This document shows, one piece after another, positions 43,819-52,586 of a stretch of DNA of 64,000 nt (the stretch's first letter is position 1; the number at the start of each line of letters is the position of its first letter). This DNA comes from Polaromonas hydrogenivorans (lineage in GTDB: Bacteria > Pseudomonadota > Gammaproteobacteria > Burkholderiales > Burkholderiaceae_C), in contig NZ_CP157677.1 of the NCBI RefSeq assembly GCF_040105105.1, positions 1 through 64,000 of the forward strand, written 5' to 3'. The notes beneath the pieces are model-generated. The model saw only the letters and a program-made list of their open reading frames with translations. It was not told the DNA's origin and made no database searches. The position numbers and the translations under genes are program-made.

Positions 43819-44130
43819 TTACTTGAACTGGTCAACGGTCGCGGCATCGACCGCATCGTACTGCTTGTGCGTGCCGATGAATTTGATGAAAACATACTGC
43901 ATCTTGTAGGCCACGGCAACGATCAAGCGATAGTCATTGCCCTTGATGTTGAACACCACGCGATTGTTTGCAATGATGCTTGCGTTGGCGTACCGGGCCT
44001 TCACGTCGGCGGGCATTGTCCACTTCGCTTTCTTCGCCTCATCGTGCCAGGCCGTCAGGGCAGCCTCGGCGTCCCGGTAGGCCGGGTCTTGGTAGAAAGC
44101 GGTCAGGTTTGAATTAGCGACTACGTGCAT
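43819..44130 (-). CDS. higB: HigB-type mRNA interferase toxin
   Basis: A 103-residue RelE-like toxin of the HigB family: RYANASIIANNRVVFNIKGN then DYRLIVAVAYKMQYVFIKFI and GTHKQYD. It should cut ribosome-bound mRNA when the antitoxin is lost, giving plasmid addiction. Same operon as higA. Its promoter should lie in the 44131-44180 region. Confidence 0.88.
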   Translation of the reverse strand: MHVVANSNLTAFYQDPAYRDAEAALTAWHDEAKKAKWTMPADVKARYANASIIANNRVVFNIKGNDYRLIVAVAYKMQYVFIKFIGTHKQYDAVDAATVDQFK

Positions 44131-44186
44131 ATAGAAAGTATAGTCCCAAATTGGTACTTATGCAATTGGGCAAGGCGCAACAGGCG

Positions 44187-44211
44187 TAAAAAAGCCCGCT
44201 GGGTGCGGGCT
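44187..44211 (-). terminator. Rho-independent terminator, minus strand
   Basis: Stem AGCCCGC / GCGGGCT with a 5-base loop, followed on the minus strand by TTTTTT. It would isolate higBA from transcription coming out of the IS3 element on the right. Confidence 0.7.
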
Positions 44212-44420
44212 GGTGGAAATGGATGTAGGCCCAACAGTTGATTGAACACCTGGGTGGGCCTATGGAGCATGTATGGCGAATTACGACATGGACTCGCGCT
44301 ACTGACTATGGAGAATGGACTGAAACGAAGCGGATCGGCCGATACAGAGGTTGACTGCGGCGCTGCGACAGCGGCAGTCACGGTGGCTGTCAAGGAAGTT
44401 GTCGCCTGAAGTGAAGTGAG

Positions 44421-45497
44421 TCAGGCTGTTTTTTGCTTGGATTCAGGCTCCTTGGTTTGTTGCTTGGTTTCTGGGTTGAGGTGCACGACATCGACATGCG
44501 CCCACTGGCGAGGCTGCCCTGACCAGCGCTGAGGATTTTCCTGGCGGGCCTGTTCATAGACGAGCGCGCGCTGCTCAAGCAGTGCCCGGTCCAGGCCGGC
44601 ATGGCGCTGCGCCGGTGTCACGAAGCCAATGGCGCTGTGGCGATGCTCGTGGTTGTACCAATGGGCCAGCTCGGTGACCCAGCGCCTTGCGGCCAGCAGG
44701 TTCTCGAACGGCTTGACAGGCAGTTCGGGGCGGTACTTCAGCGTTCTGAACGCTGATTCGACGTACGGATTGTCATTGCTCACGGACGGACGGCTGCGCG
44801 TGTGCGCCACGCCCAGGCGCTGCATGGCCGCCAGCATGGTCTCGCCCTTCATGGGCGAGCCGTTGTCCGAATGCACCGTCAGCTGGCCCGGGCGAATGCC
44901 CTGGCTCTCACAGATGTCACGCAGCAACTGGCTGGCCAGCTCGGCGCTCTCGCAGTCAAACACCTGCCAGCCCACGATCTTGCGGCTGAACAAATCCTCG
45001 AACAGGTACAGGTAAAAGTGCTGGCCGCGCACCTGAGTGGGCAGATACGTGATATCCCAGCAGAACACCTGATCGGCTCCGGTGGCGGCAAGGGCGCGCG
45101 GCCGGCTTCGCTTTTGCGCTGCGCGCTCCGAGCGTCGATGGCCCAGTTGGCCCTGCTGTCGAAGTATTCGGTACATCGTGGACTCCGAGGCCACATAGAC
45201 GCCGCGGTCGGCCAGGCGAGGCACGACTTGGCTCGGCGGCAAGTCCTTGAACGCTTCGCTGTTGAGCGTGGCCATCACCGCCTGGCGCTCGTCCTCGCGC
45301 AGCTTGTTGGGCGGGCACACATAGCGCCGCTTGCCCGAAGGACGCTGGTCGCCCTCGGCCGCCTGCGTGCGCTGCCAGCGCTGCACGCTACGGCAGGACA
45401 GCCCGATTTGATGGCAAGCCGGCTTCAAGCGCGCCCCGTCGGCGCAGGCCTTGCCGATCAGGCCGAGCAACTTTTGGCGCTGCTGGACGGACGTCAT
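44421..45497 (-). CDS. IS3-family transposase OrfB (integrase core)
   Basis: A 358-residue DDE integrase-core protein: DQVFCWDITYLPTQ (first Asp), VHSDNGSPMKG (second Asp) and NDNPYVESAFRTLKY (Glu), followed by the HxxxHSAIGFVTPAQRH motif. It overlaps orfA by 4 bases (ATGA). Complete and probably functional. Confidence 0.92.
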   Translation of the reverse strand: MTSVQQRQKLLGLIGKACADGARLKPACHQIGLSCRSVQRWQRTQAAEGDQRPSGKRRYVCPPNKLREDERQAVMATLNSEAFKDLPPSQVVPRLADRGVYVASESTMYRILRQQGQLGHRRSERAAQKRSRPRALAATGADQVFCWDITYLPTQVRGQHFYLYLFEDLFSRKIVGWQVFDCESAELASQLLRDICESQGIRPGQLTVHSDNGSPMKGETMLAAMQRLGVAHTRSRPSVSNDNPYVESAFRTLKYRPELPVKPFENLLAARRWVTELAHWYNHEHRHSAIGFVTPAQRHAGLDRALLEQRALVYEQARQENPQRWSGQPRQWAHVDVVHLNPETKQQTKEPESKQKTA

Positions 45498-46009
45498 TTG
45501 TCCGCGCCCTCCAGCAGCGCCTGGAAGTTTTTTTGCAACACCAGCAAGGCGGCTACCTCGGCCAGCGCTTTTTCCTTGCGCCGCAATTCACGCTGGAGCT
45601 GCTCGTGCTGACGCTGGAGTTCTCGAAAGGCACCCGTTGCCTCGCGCGAGGCGGGCGCGACCGGGGTGCAAAACTCTTCGCGCCACTGCACCAACTGGTG
45701 CTCGAACACACCACGCTCGCGGCACCACGCCGCCAGTGCCGGGCCATTGAATGCGTAGCTTTCCTGCAGAGCCCTCAGGCGCTGCGATGGCGACCAAGAT
45801 GCAGCCGGGCCGTCCAGCGCAGGGCTTGTCTCCCCGAGTGCCTGTTCGCCGGCCTTGGCCGAGTCCAGCACCCATCGCTTGAGGGTGCCGGCAGACATGT
45901 TCAGCTCGCTGGCAAGGCTCAGAATTGAACGCGCGCCGCGATGGCGGGCTTTGAGCAGTGCCTGCTCCTTGAATTCGGTGGAGTGATGGGAATGAGGTTT
46001 TCTGTGCAT
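45494..46009 (-). CDS. IS3-family transposase OrfA (DNA-binding)
   Basis: A 171-residue protein with an N-terminal helix-turn-helix (TEFKEQALLKARHRGARSIL, SELNMSAGTLKRWV) and a C-terminal leucine-rich coiled coil (LQRQHEQLQRELRRKEKALA). ATG 46009 lies just inside the element. A longer frame to 46465 is antisense to istB and is not coding. Confidence 0.85.
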   Translation of the reverse strand: MHRKPHSHHSTEFKEQALLKARHRGARSILSLASELNMSAGTLKRWVLDSAKAGEQALGETSPALDGPAASWSPSQRLRALQESYAFNGPALAAWCRERGVFEHQLVQWREEFCTPVAPASREATGAFRELQRQHEQLQRELRRKEKALAEVAALLVLQKNFQALLEGADK

Positions 46010-46070
46010 GAAATGTCGCTTGCGCTGCGGATAACCCGCGGAAAATCGGAGGCGACAACTAGTCTGACAC

Positions 46071-46534
46071 AGGGGGGGCACGCCGTGCTGATCACCGGAG
46101 CCACCGGCGCGGGCAAGTCCTGGCTGGCGTGCGCGCTGGCCCAGCATGCCTGCCGGCGTGGCCACAGTGCGCTGTACCTGCGGGTTCCCCGCTTGGGCGA
46201 GGAACTGCGCATTCGCCACGCCAACGGCACCTTTACGCGCTGGCTGGACACGCTCAAAAACACGGACGTCTTGCTGCTCGACGACTGGGGCATGGCCGCC
46301 ATGGACAGTCAAACCCGGGCCGATCTGCTGGAGATCATTGACGACCGGGCCAGCCAGCGCGCCACCGTCATTACCAGCCAGTTGCCCATTGAGCACTGGC
46401 ACGAGTGGATAGGTGACCAAACTGTGGCCGATGCCATGCTTGATCGGCTCATGCAAAACCATCACCGCTTCACGCTCACGGGCGAATCGCTGCGTAAAAA
46501 AAACCCGCCCGCAAAAGGGATCGCCGACAAGTAG
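46071..46534 (+). pseudogene. IstB-like helper ATPase of an IS21 element, 5-prime truncated
   Basis: The C-terminal two thirds of an IstB/DnaC-like AAA+ ATPase: Walker A ITGATGAGKSWLACALAQ, Walker B VLLLDDWGMA and sensor segment ATVITSQLPIEHWHEWIGD. The N-terminus was cut off by the IS3 insertion. The istA gene is not present here. Confidence 0.85.
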
Positions 46535-46664
46535 GCCCCCACGGCCAGGGGGCCTCCGGCGGCCTGGCAGGGGCCTATTCGTTCAAAAAATTCAATTCCA
46601 CAGAAGGGCAAAACAGCCGGGAAAGCGGGCCGGCATAAAATCAAAACGCGCAACACCGACCCCC

Positions 46665-46724
46665 GGTCACGTTCGCCGGAATGCCGGTCACGTTGCCGGA
46701 ATCAGCGGTCACGTTCACCGGAAT
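46665..46724 (+). repeat. IS21-type terminal repeats
   Basis: Three near-identical direct repeats, GGTCACGTTCGCCGGAAT (46665), GGTCACGTTGCCGGAAT (46686) and GGTCACGTTCACCGGAAT (46707). Multiple end repeats of this kind are transposase binding sites at the terminus of IS21 elements. They fit the istB remnant. Confidence 0.75.
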
Positions 46725-47044
46725 ACGCACTGCACGGCCTCGCAAATGGCGGCGGCATCGGCCGCGTCGTTCTTGCCCTGCTTGCCGGAAAGGCGGTAGG
46801 GCGCGACGAACTTGGGCGCCATCAGCCGCACGGTGTGGCCGTGGGCCGTGAACTGGCGCGCCCAGTGGTGGGCGCCCGAGCAGGCCTCCAGGCCAATGGT
46901 GCAGGTTGGCAGCGAGGCCACCAACTCCAGCAGCTTGCTGCGAGCCACGGACGGCTTGACCAGCGCAGGCTTGCCTGCTTCGTTGACGCCGTGGACGGCA
47001 AACACATTCTTGGCCAGGTCAATGCCAACAAAGACGATGCTCAT
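46715..47044 (-). pseudogene. IS110-family transposase, N-terminal fragment
   Basis: N-terminal DEDD domain of an IS110 transposase: [20 protein letters not shown] (first Asp), then IGLEACSGAHHWAR (Glu) and KNDAADAAAICEAV (Asp-Asp). After residue 106 the frame runs into the IS21 end repeats and stops, so the C-terminal half is lost. Confidence 0.85.
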
Positions 47045-47159
47045 GGTCTTTCCCCTTGCGGTGAGTGGATGAAAAGTTTGCGCTTCCCATCGTGGCACCA
47101 GGCGGCTGAACGGCACAACGCGGTAAAACCCGGAACCAGGGGGATGCCCCTTTCATTCG

Positions 47160-47480
47160 CTAAGCCGGTTGCAGCGGTCGTAACGGCCTGAACTTGCCCG
47201 GGCCGATCTTGGCGCTGCTGCGCCAGAGGTAATCGCCGGTTAGGTTGATGTGCTCCCAGCCGAGCGGCGACAGGTACTGCAACAGCGCGTCATCGACGCC
47301 TTGACCATTGCCACATAGCGCGTTCGCTGCGCGCTCCAGATAGACCGTATTCCACAAAACGACGGCCGCCGTCACCAGGTTGAGGCCGCTGGCCCGGTAG
47401 CGCTGCTGCTCAAAACTGCGGTCGCGGATTTCGCCCAGCCGGTTGAAGAACGTAAGCAATGGGATGAACGCCCCCACCCA
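47160..47480 (-). pseudogene. Tn3-family transposase, C-terminal fragment
   Basis: Minus-strand [20 protein letters not shown] then [20 protein letters not shown] and [16 protein letters not shown] is the conserved C-terminus of Tn3-family TnpA. The gene is cut near 47475 by the second IS110 fragment. The Tn3 inverted repeat and resolvase are not visible. Confidence 0.87.
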
Positions 47481-47546
47481 TAACGGCATCGTTGTGCCAA
47501 AGTGGAGACGTTGATCAACCACTTGAACTGAGAAGGGGCATCCACC

Positions 47547-47895
47547 ATGAAGCTTACGACTTTTGGCATTGACCTGGCAAAAAACGTCTTTCAGGTCCAC
47601 GGAATTGATGAGCATGGCAAGGTACTCGTGAAGAAGCAGCTTCGTCGAGATCAGATGGCCACGTTCTTTGTGAACCTCCCGCCGTGCCTGATTGGAATGG
47701 AAGCCTGTGGCAGCGCGCATCACTGGGCGCGCAAGCTCCAGGCGATGGGCCACACGGTCCGCCTGATGGCGCCGCAGTTCGTCAAGCCGTATGTCAAGTC
47801 CAACAAGAACGATGCCGCTGACGCCGAGGCCATCTGCGAGGCAGTAGGCCGGCCCAACATGCGCTTTGTGCCGATCAAGAACGTGGATGCGCGCG
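47547..47895 (+). pseudogene. IS110-family transposase, second N-terminal fragment
   Basis: [20 protein letters not shown] through [18 protein letters not shown] and [15 protein letters not shown], related to but clearly different from the fragment at 46715. A GAAGGGG ribosome site precedes the ATG. After about residue 116 it is fused to an IS4-type fragment in another frame. Confidence 0.83.
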
Positions 47896-48219
47896 CTGGT
47901 GCTGTATATGGTGGTGGCCTGGCGCATCGCGTGCCTCATGCGCCTGGGGCGCAGCTGCCCGGACTTGAACGCGCAGCTCATGTTCGAGGCCGACGAATGG
48001 CAGGCCGCCTACATTCTGAACAAAAAGCGCCCACCGGACACGCCGCCCACGCTCAACGAGGTGGTGCGCCTGGTGGCCCGGCTGGGGGGCTTTCTGGCGC
48101 GCACGGGCGATGGCGAACCGGGCGTGAAAACCATCTGGCTGGGTATGCAGCGCATCCTGGACTTTGCCGCTGGTGTCAAGTTCTCACGCGAACTTCAGGC
48201 GGCAGGGAGTTGTGTATAA
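47896..48219 (+). pseudogene. IS4-family (Tn5-like) transposase, C-terminal fragment
   Basis: [20 protein letters not shown] then [20 protein letters not shown] and LGGFLARTGDGEPGVKTIWL is the dimerisation region of Tn5/IS4-type transposases, ending naturally at ELQAAGSCV. The catalytic part is missing. Confidence 0.83.
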
Positions 48220-48316
48220 CGAAATGCGCTTGTCCCCCTTTGGCCAGTCGCACCGCCTTCAGCTTGAATTCCAGCGTGTACTTGCCCCACGGTTGCCCAT
48301 CTTTTCTTTTGCTCAC
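48220..48316 (-). pseudogene. IS-type transposase OrfA N-terminal fragment
   Basis: Minus strand from a GTG at 48316: SKRKDGQPWGKYTLEFKLKA then VRLAKGGQA, the start of a transposase OrfA (IS3/IS66-like helix-turn-helix). It breaks off at the IS4 fragment. Confidence 0.6.
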
Positions 48317-48374
48317 TTCTCATTCTCCAATACCTGAATTTCACCGGCGGGGTTTTTTATCAAACTATCTGTAA

Positions 48375-49382
48375 TTATTGCCGCAAGGTTTGTGATGGTA
48401 ATTCCTTGAACTTGGCCGCGTATGCTCTCGTGAAGTGACCGAGATGACTGAAACCCCACGCTAACGCCACACGGGTCACGGTCTCCGGTCTATTCTGCAA
48501 CTTGGCGCACAAGAGTTCATCATGTACATGTTGCAGACGAACATCCTTGAGAAACACCATGGGACGCGTATTGCGGTAGCGTTGGAACCCAGTCTGGAGG
48601 CTCCGTACACTCATGCCTGTATGCCTCGCCAAATCCTCAATGGTGATCGGCTCGTTTGCATGGGCAAAGATGTAGTCCTCGCACCTCTTGACATAGTATG
48701 GTGCAATGATCGGTGAGGGGCGCAACAACTCGTCTCGATAGTTGTGTGGCTGCCCGCTTAACAGCGCACAGATAAGCAATTGCTCGGTTTGAGCAACCAT
48801 CAACGGGAATTCGCTTGCGCTCTGAACGAATGGATTGGTAGAAGTGAGAAATTCGACCACGCTTTGCAGACTCGTCGTGCGGGTTTCGCTCAGATTCATA
48901 CCGAGGTCGAATTCAAGTGGGCGCGATAGCTCATGGCCGAGATGCGCGGCACATGTCATCTCTATTGCTTCGCGATCAATGCGCACGATTAATTGATGGC
49001 ACTCTGCTTGCCAACGCATCGATAAAGACGCTGCGGGTCCAACAACCGATGCCAAGCCGGGCGTCGACTGTATGCATTGCTTTCCGTACCTGATCTCTGC
49101 TGAACCGTGCAGCGGCATCATCACCAGAAGGAACGTGTCGAGAGGATCTGAACTGATGGTGACGTCCGCGCGGTAGCGCAAGCGGCTTAAGGAAATGCGA
49201 CCGATCGAGGTGTGGTTCATTTCCGCACTAAGCCGCTGATGCGTGCCGACGACCCCGAGTCGATGCGGCCTGAAGATCTGACCGACCTTGCTGCTCGTCT
49301 CTTCAACGTCGTCTTCAATGTGAAACAACGGAGGACCGGACAAACAGTTTGTCAGCCGCGTGGTGTCGGTCATGACGCTCAC
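48375..49382 (-). CDS. AraC-family transcriptional regulator
   Basis: A 335-residue regulator. The N-terminal ligand-binding region is of the AraC-binding-like type (VTISSDPLDTFLLVMMPLHG, SMRWQAECHQLIVRIDREAI). The C-terminal double helix-turn-helix is clear (ITIEDLARHTGMSVRSLQTG, then ALAWGFSHLGHFTRAYAAKF). It is divergent from the LuxR-type gene and the aldehyde dehydrogenase/oxygenase genes and may activate them with an aromatic effector. Confidence 0.9.
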   Translation of the reverse strand: MSVMTDTTRLTNCLSGPPLFHIEDDVEETSSKVGQIFRPHRLGVVGTHQRLSAEMNHTSIGRISLSRLRYRADVTISSDPLDTFLLVMMPLHGSAEIRYGKQCIQSTPGLASVVGPAASLSMRWQAECHQLIVRIDREAIEMTCAAHLGHELSRPLEFDLGMNLSETRTTSLQSVVEFLTSTNPFVQSASEFPLMVAQTEQLLICALLSGQPHNYRDELLRPSPIIAPYYVKRCEDYIFAHANEPITIEDLARHTGMSVRSLQTGFQRYRNTRPMVFLKDVRLQHVHDELLCAKLQNRPETVTRVALAWGFSHLGHFTRAYAAKFKELPSQTLRQ

Positions 49383-49925
49383 TTTCCTTTACTTCTCTGC
49401 GCGCTTGCGCAACGCTTGTTCATGGCAGGGCTTCGATAGTTTCGCTTTCGGGATAGCGGCTGCGTTTTCTGGTTAGCGCGAAAACTACACATCGGGACAA
49501 TGATGCCATTGGTTTTCGAGATCAAGCGCGCACCCCCGGTGCTGTCGAGCCAGATCACGCGTGAACCACAGAATCGGTGCGTTCTGGAGCACGAAACCGG
49601 TATAGCAATGGTGTTGGGATATTGAGTTGCACCCTCGAACTTGACCGCTTGACACAGGGGTTGCGATGTGTGTTTATGGAAATACAAGAGGATTGCACTC
49701 AACTGCATACGTTTCACGAAGACCATTTGTTAAATACACCCAGCGGCAATAGACCAAGGACAGAGCTGACGTAATTACTGTTCTGGCATGGTTTATTCAA
49801 GGCTCCGTTACCACGCATATCGACTGTGATTGATGCCATTGAGTCAGGAATATTTTATGTCCTTTCAATAGCCTATGACTTTAAGTCAACTGTCGCAAGT
49901 GGGGGAAACCATAAGGAGACAAATC
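49383..49925. other. Divergent intergenic region between the araC-type and luxR-type genes
   Basis: About 540 bp with no recognisable gene; a minus-strand frame (49379-49726) has no family resemblance. It should hold both promoters. I see no convincing operator. Confidence 0.4.
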
Positions 49926-50921
49926 ATGAAGTCAGTCCCAATGTTTGATGCCGGACAGGCCAGTTTCAGAGAGAGCGATCCACCGTACGCGAGGAAAAAG
50001 CCCGTATTCGATGATATTGATGAACTGTTTCGCCAACAACGCACGCTACGTGACCGGCTGTTAGGTCACCGTCAACTGACCAGTGGGCGAGAACTCGCAG
50101 CAGAGATGCTCCTCTATCTCGACGACCCGCAAGCCTGCTGGGAGGTGCTTACCAAATGGCTATTGACTCGCACCCGCGCTCAACGCGTCGATGTTGGTTT
50201 TGGCACCAGCAGCGAAGCGAATTATCGGCCGAAGTTTGAGCGAGTGCGCGATGGCTGCGGCATGCGCAGCGTGATAGGCCTTGCAATGGATACACAGGAT
50301 TCTGCCATCTCCATCGTGTGGGCCTCGGAACGTGCGGTCAAGTTTTCTGACATCGAGCGCGATGGCCGCTTGTGCCCACATACCAGAGCTTCGCTGCTTG
50401 TCGCCGGCACGCGGAGCAAGGTGGCCGTGGCCCTGCGTGATGGCCCACGCGAAGTAGGGTTATTGTGTTGCGATGCAACCCTCGAAGCTGGCGCTTGGAC
50501 GGACTCAGAGTGTTGGATGATCGACACTGTGGCACGCGAGGTTGTTGGCCCGGTGTTCGCTGGCCTGCATCGTTTGCATCTGATTAACCTTGATGAAAAC
50601 GATTTTTCCGTACCCGCATTGGAGTGCCTTGGTGCGTCCGCCCTGACGCCGGCAGAGCAGCGCGTTTCCCAACTGGTGGTGGCGGGTCTAAGCTACAAGG
50701 AAATCGCACGCCAGTTGGCGCGCTCCCCGTCCACTATCGATCATCAGCTGCGCAGTATTCGCCGCAAGCTGGGCGTGTCGTCAACTGCCAAGCTGATTCA
50801 CGAACTGATGAGCGTAGCACGGGATACGGCGGTACCACGGCAGCTTGTCGAACCCTCGCTGACGCCGCGCATGCCACTGACTGTGAACCAGAGCGCCGGC
50901 GCATCGCGCTTTACGACATAG
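49926..50921 (+). CDS. LuxR-family transcriptional regulator
   Basis: A 331-residue protein with a C-terminal LuxR/NarL helix-turn-helix (LTPAEQRVSQLVVAGLSYKE, IARQLARSPSTIDHQLRSIR, then RKLGV). The N-terminal 240 residues could be a GAF-like sensor but are not clearly assignable. ATG 49926 has AAGGAG at good spacing, so I reject the frame start at 49875. It is followed by the aromatic catabolic genes and is likely to control them. Confidence 0.88.
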   Translation: MKSVPMFDAGQASFRESDPPYARKKPVFDDIDELFRQQRTLRDRLLGHRQLTSGRELAAEMLLYLDDPQACWEVLTKWLLTRTRAQRVDVGFGTSSEANYRPKFERVRDGCGMRSVIGLAMDTQDSAISIVWASERAVKFSDIERDGRLCPHTRASLLVAGTRSKVAVALRDGPREVGLLCCDATLEAGAWTDSECWMIDTVAREVVGPVFAGLHRLHLINLDENDFSVPALECLGASALTPAEQRVSQLVVAGLSYKEIARQLARSPSTIDHQLRSIRRKLGVSSTAKLIHELMSVARDTAVPRQLVEPSLTPRMPLTVNQSAGASRFTT

Positions 50922-51035
50922 CGAAAACCCTATCGCGTGCTCACGCTATTGAGGCAGTAGTTGATTCACTCGACACTGAAGATTCGCTGCGGTCACATAA
51001 CCGCCTTCGCTTCTTATATCAATGCTGGAGTTTCC

Positions 51036-52487
51036 ATGAGCACTGAACTGCTTCACTTTATCCAAGGCCAATCCCGCGCCGCATCCGACGGCGCGACGAT
51101 TCCATTGATCAGTCCTGTTACGGAACAAACCTACGCTAACGTTGCCTGTGGAACGGTTGCCGACGTTGACGCCGCAGTCAAGGCCGCTCGCACCCAGATT
51201 GACGGTGGTGAGTGGAGCAAGATGAGCGGGGTACAGCGAGGCATCCTGATCAACAAGCTGGCTGACCTTGTTGAACGCGATGCCAATATGCTGGCCGACA
51301 TGGACGCGATGTGCATTGGCCGTCCGCCGATTGAACCGCGTTTGCTGGATCTGCCCAATGTGATCGGAACGCTCCGCACAAGCGGTGGATGGGCCGACAA
51401 GATTGAGGGCCGCACGATTCCTACACCCGGCTACATGGGCATCAAGACCCTGTCGTACACACAGCACGAACCGATCGGTGTCGTAGGCGCTATCGTGCCC
51501 TGGAACACGCCGCTGATGATTACTTGCTGGAAGGTTGGTCCAGCCTTGGCCGCAGGTTGTACGCTGGTGATCAAACCTTCTGAAGAAGCACCATTGTCGG
51601 CATTGCACCTGGCTGTGCTGTGCAAGGAGGCGGGCATTCCTGATGGTGTAGTGAACGTCGTAACTGGCTATGGAGAAGTCGTCGGTAAGGCGCTGTGTAC
51701 GCATCCTGGCGTGGACAAGATCACCTTCACGGGAAGCCCGGAAGTTGGCCGCGAAATCCAGCGCACTGCGGGGTCGCTGTTCAAACGTTTGTCGCTGGAG
51801 CTGGGCGGCAAAAGCCCGCAGATCGTTTTCGAGGACGCGGTCATGGATCAAGCGATTCAAGGCTGTGCAATGGGTCTGTTTTTCAATCAAGGTGAAATCT
51901 GTGCCGCAGGCACCCGCATCCTGGCGCATCGCTCCATTGCCGACCAGTTAGCCCGTGCGCTGGCAGATATTGCCTCGTCCATCCAGGTAGGTGATCCATC
52001 AAAGCCTGGCGTCAGTATGGGGGCAGTCGCCAACAAAGCGCAGTACGAGAGGGTAAACCGCTACATCGAGCAAGGCATTCAGGAAGGTGCGCAGGTCTTG
52101 GCTGGCGGCGTATCAGAGCGCGGAACAGGATTTTTCGTTAAGCCGACCGTGTTTGCCAACGTCAATAACAGTATGACGATCGCACGAGAAGAAATATTCG
52201 GTCCCGTGGGCGTGGTGATTCCGTTTGATACCGACGAGGAGGCGATAGCACTGGCCAATGACAGCGACTACGGTTTGGGTGCCACGGTATGGACGCAAAA
52301 CATCGGCCGTGGCCATAAAGTGGCGCAGGCTGTGAGAGCAGGTGCAGTTGGCATCAACTGCTGGGCTCCAATTGACCCCCATTTGCCCTGGGGCGGCTTC
52401 AAGGCCAGCGGTATCGGCAGGGAATGTGGATTGTCCGGTGTGCTTGCCTACACCGAAGAGAAGGTGATCACCGTATTGCTGCCATGA
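51036..52487 (+). CDS. Aldehyde dehydrogenase, probably phenylacetaldehyde dehydrogenase
   Basis: A 483-residue NAD(P)-dependent aldehyde dehydrogenase. The catalytic Glu is in LELGGKSPQIVFED, the Cys in NQGEICAAGTRI; PWNTPLM and FTGSPEVGREI are the cofactor-binding segments. ATG 51036 has GGAG 6 bases upstream. It precedes a StyA-like oxygenase, its reductase and a StyC-like isomerase, whose product would be phenylacetaldehyde. So the role of StyD/FeaB (phenylacetaldehyde to phenylacetate) is likely from context. Confidence 0.9.
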   Translation: MSTELLHFIQGQSRAASDGATIPLISPVTEQTYANVACGTVADVDAAVKAARTQIDGGEWSKMSGVQRGILINKLADLVERDANMLADMDAMCIGRPPIEPRLLDLPNVIGTLRTSGGWADKIEGRTIPTPGYMGIKTLSYTQHEPIGVVGAIVPWNTPLMITCWKVGPALAAGCTLVIKPSEEAPLSALHLAVLCKEAGIPDGVVNVVTGYGEVVGKALCTHPGVDKITFTGSPEVGREIQRTAGSLFKRLSLELGGKSPQIVFEDAVMDQAIQGCAMGLFFNQGEICAAGTRILAHRSIADQLARALADIASSIQVGDPSKPGVSMGAVANKAQYERVNRYIEQGIQEGAQVLAGGVSERGTGFFVKPTVFANVNNSMTIAREEIFGPVGVVIPFDTDEEAIALANDSDYGLGATVWTQNIGRGHKVAQAVRAGAVGINCWAPIDPHLPWGGFKASGIGRECGLSGVLAYTEEKVITVLLP

Positions 52488-52586
52488 ACACTGCGCCATT
52501 GACTTGCGCAACACGTCACTGAAGCAAGAACGCAGAATTTTCGACTCACTCGCACCCCCTTATCAATAACCCCTAGGAGACAAGTA

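Larger units (their letters stand above)
44388..46069 (-). mobile_element. IS3-family insertion sequence
   Basis: About 1.68 kb with imperfect terminal inverted repeats starting TGTCA and sharing AGTTGTCGCCT (44388 onward; complement ending at 46069). It carries overlapping orfA and orfB on the minus strand and interrupts an istB gene on the right. Confidence 0.8.

Noticed and set aside
49379..49726. 115-codon minus-strand frame upstream of the araC-type gene
   Set aside because: No family resemblance and no good ribosome site.
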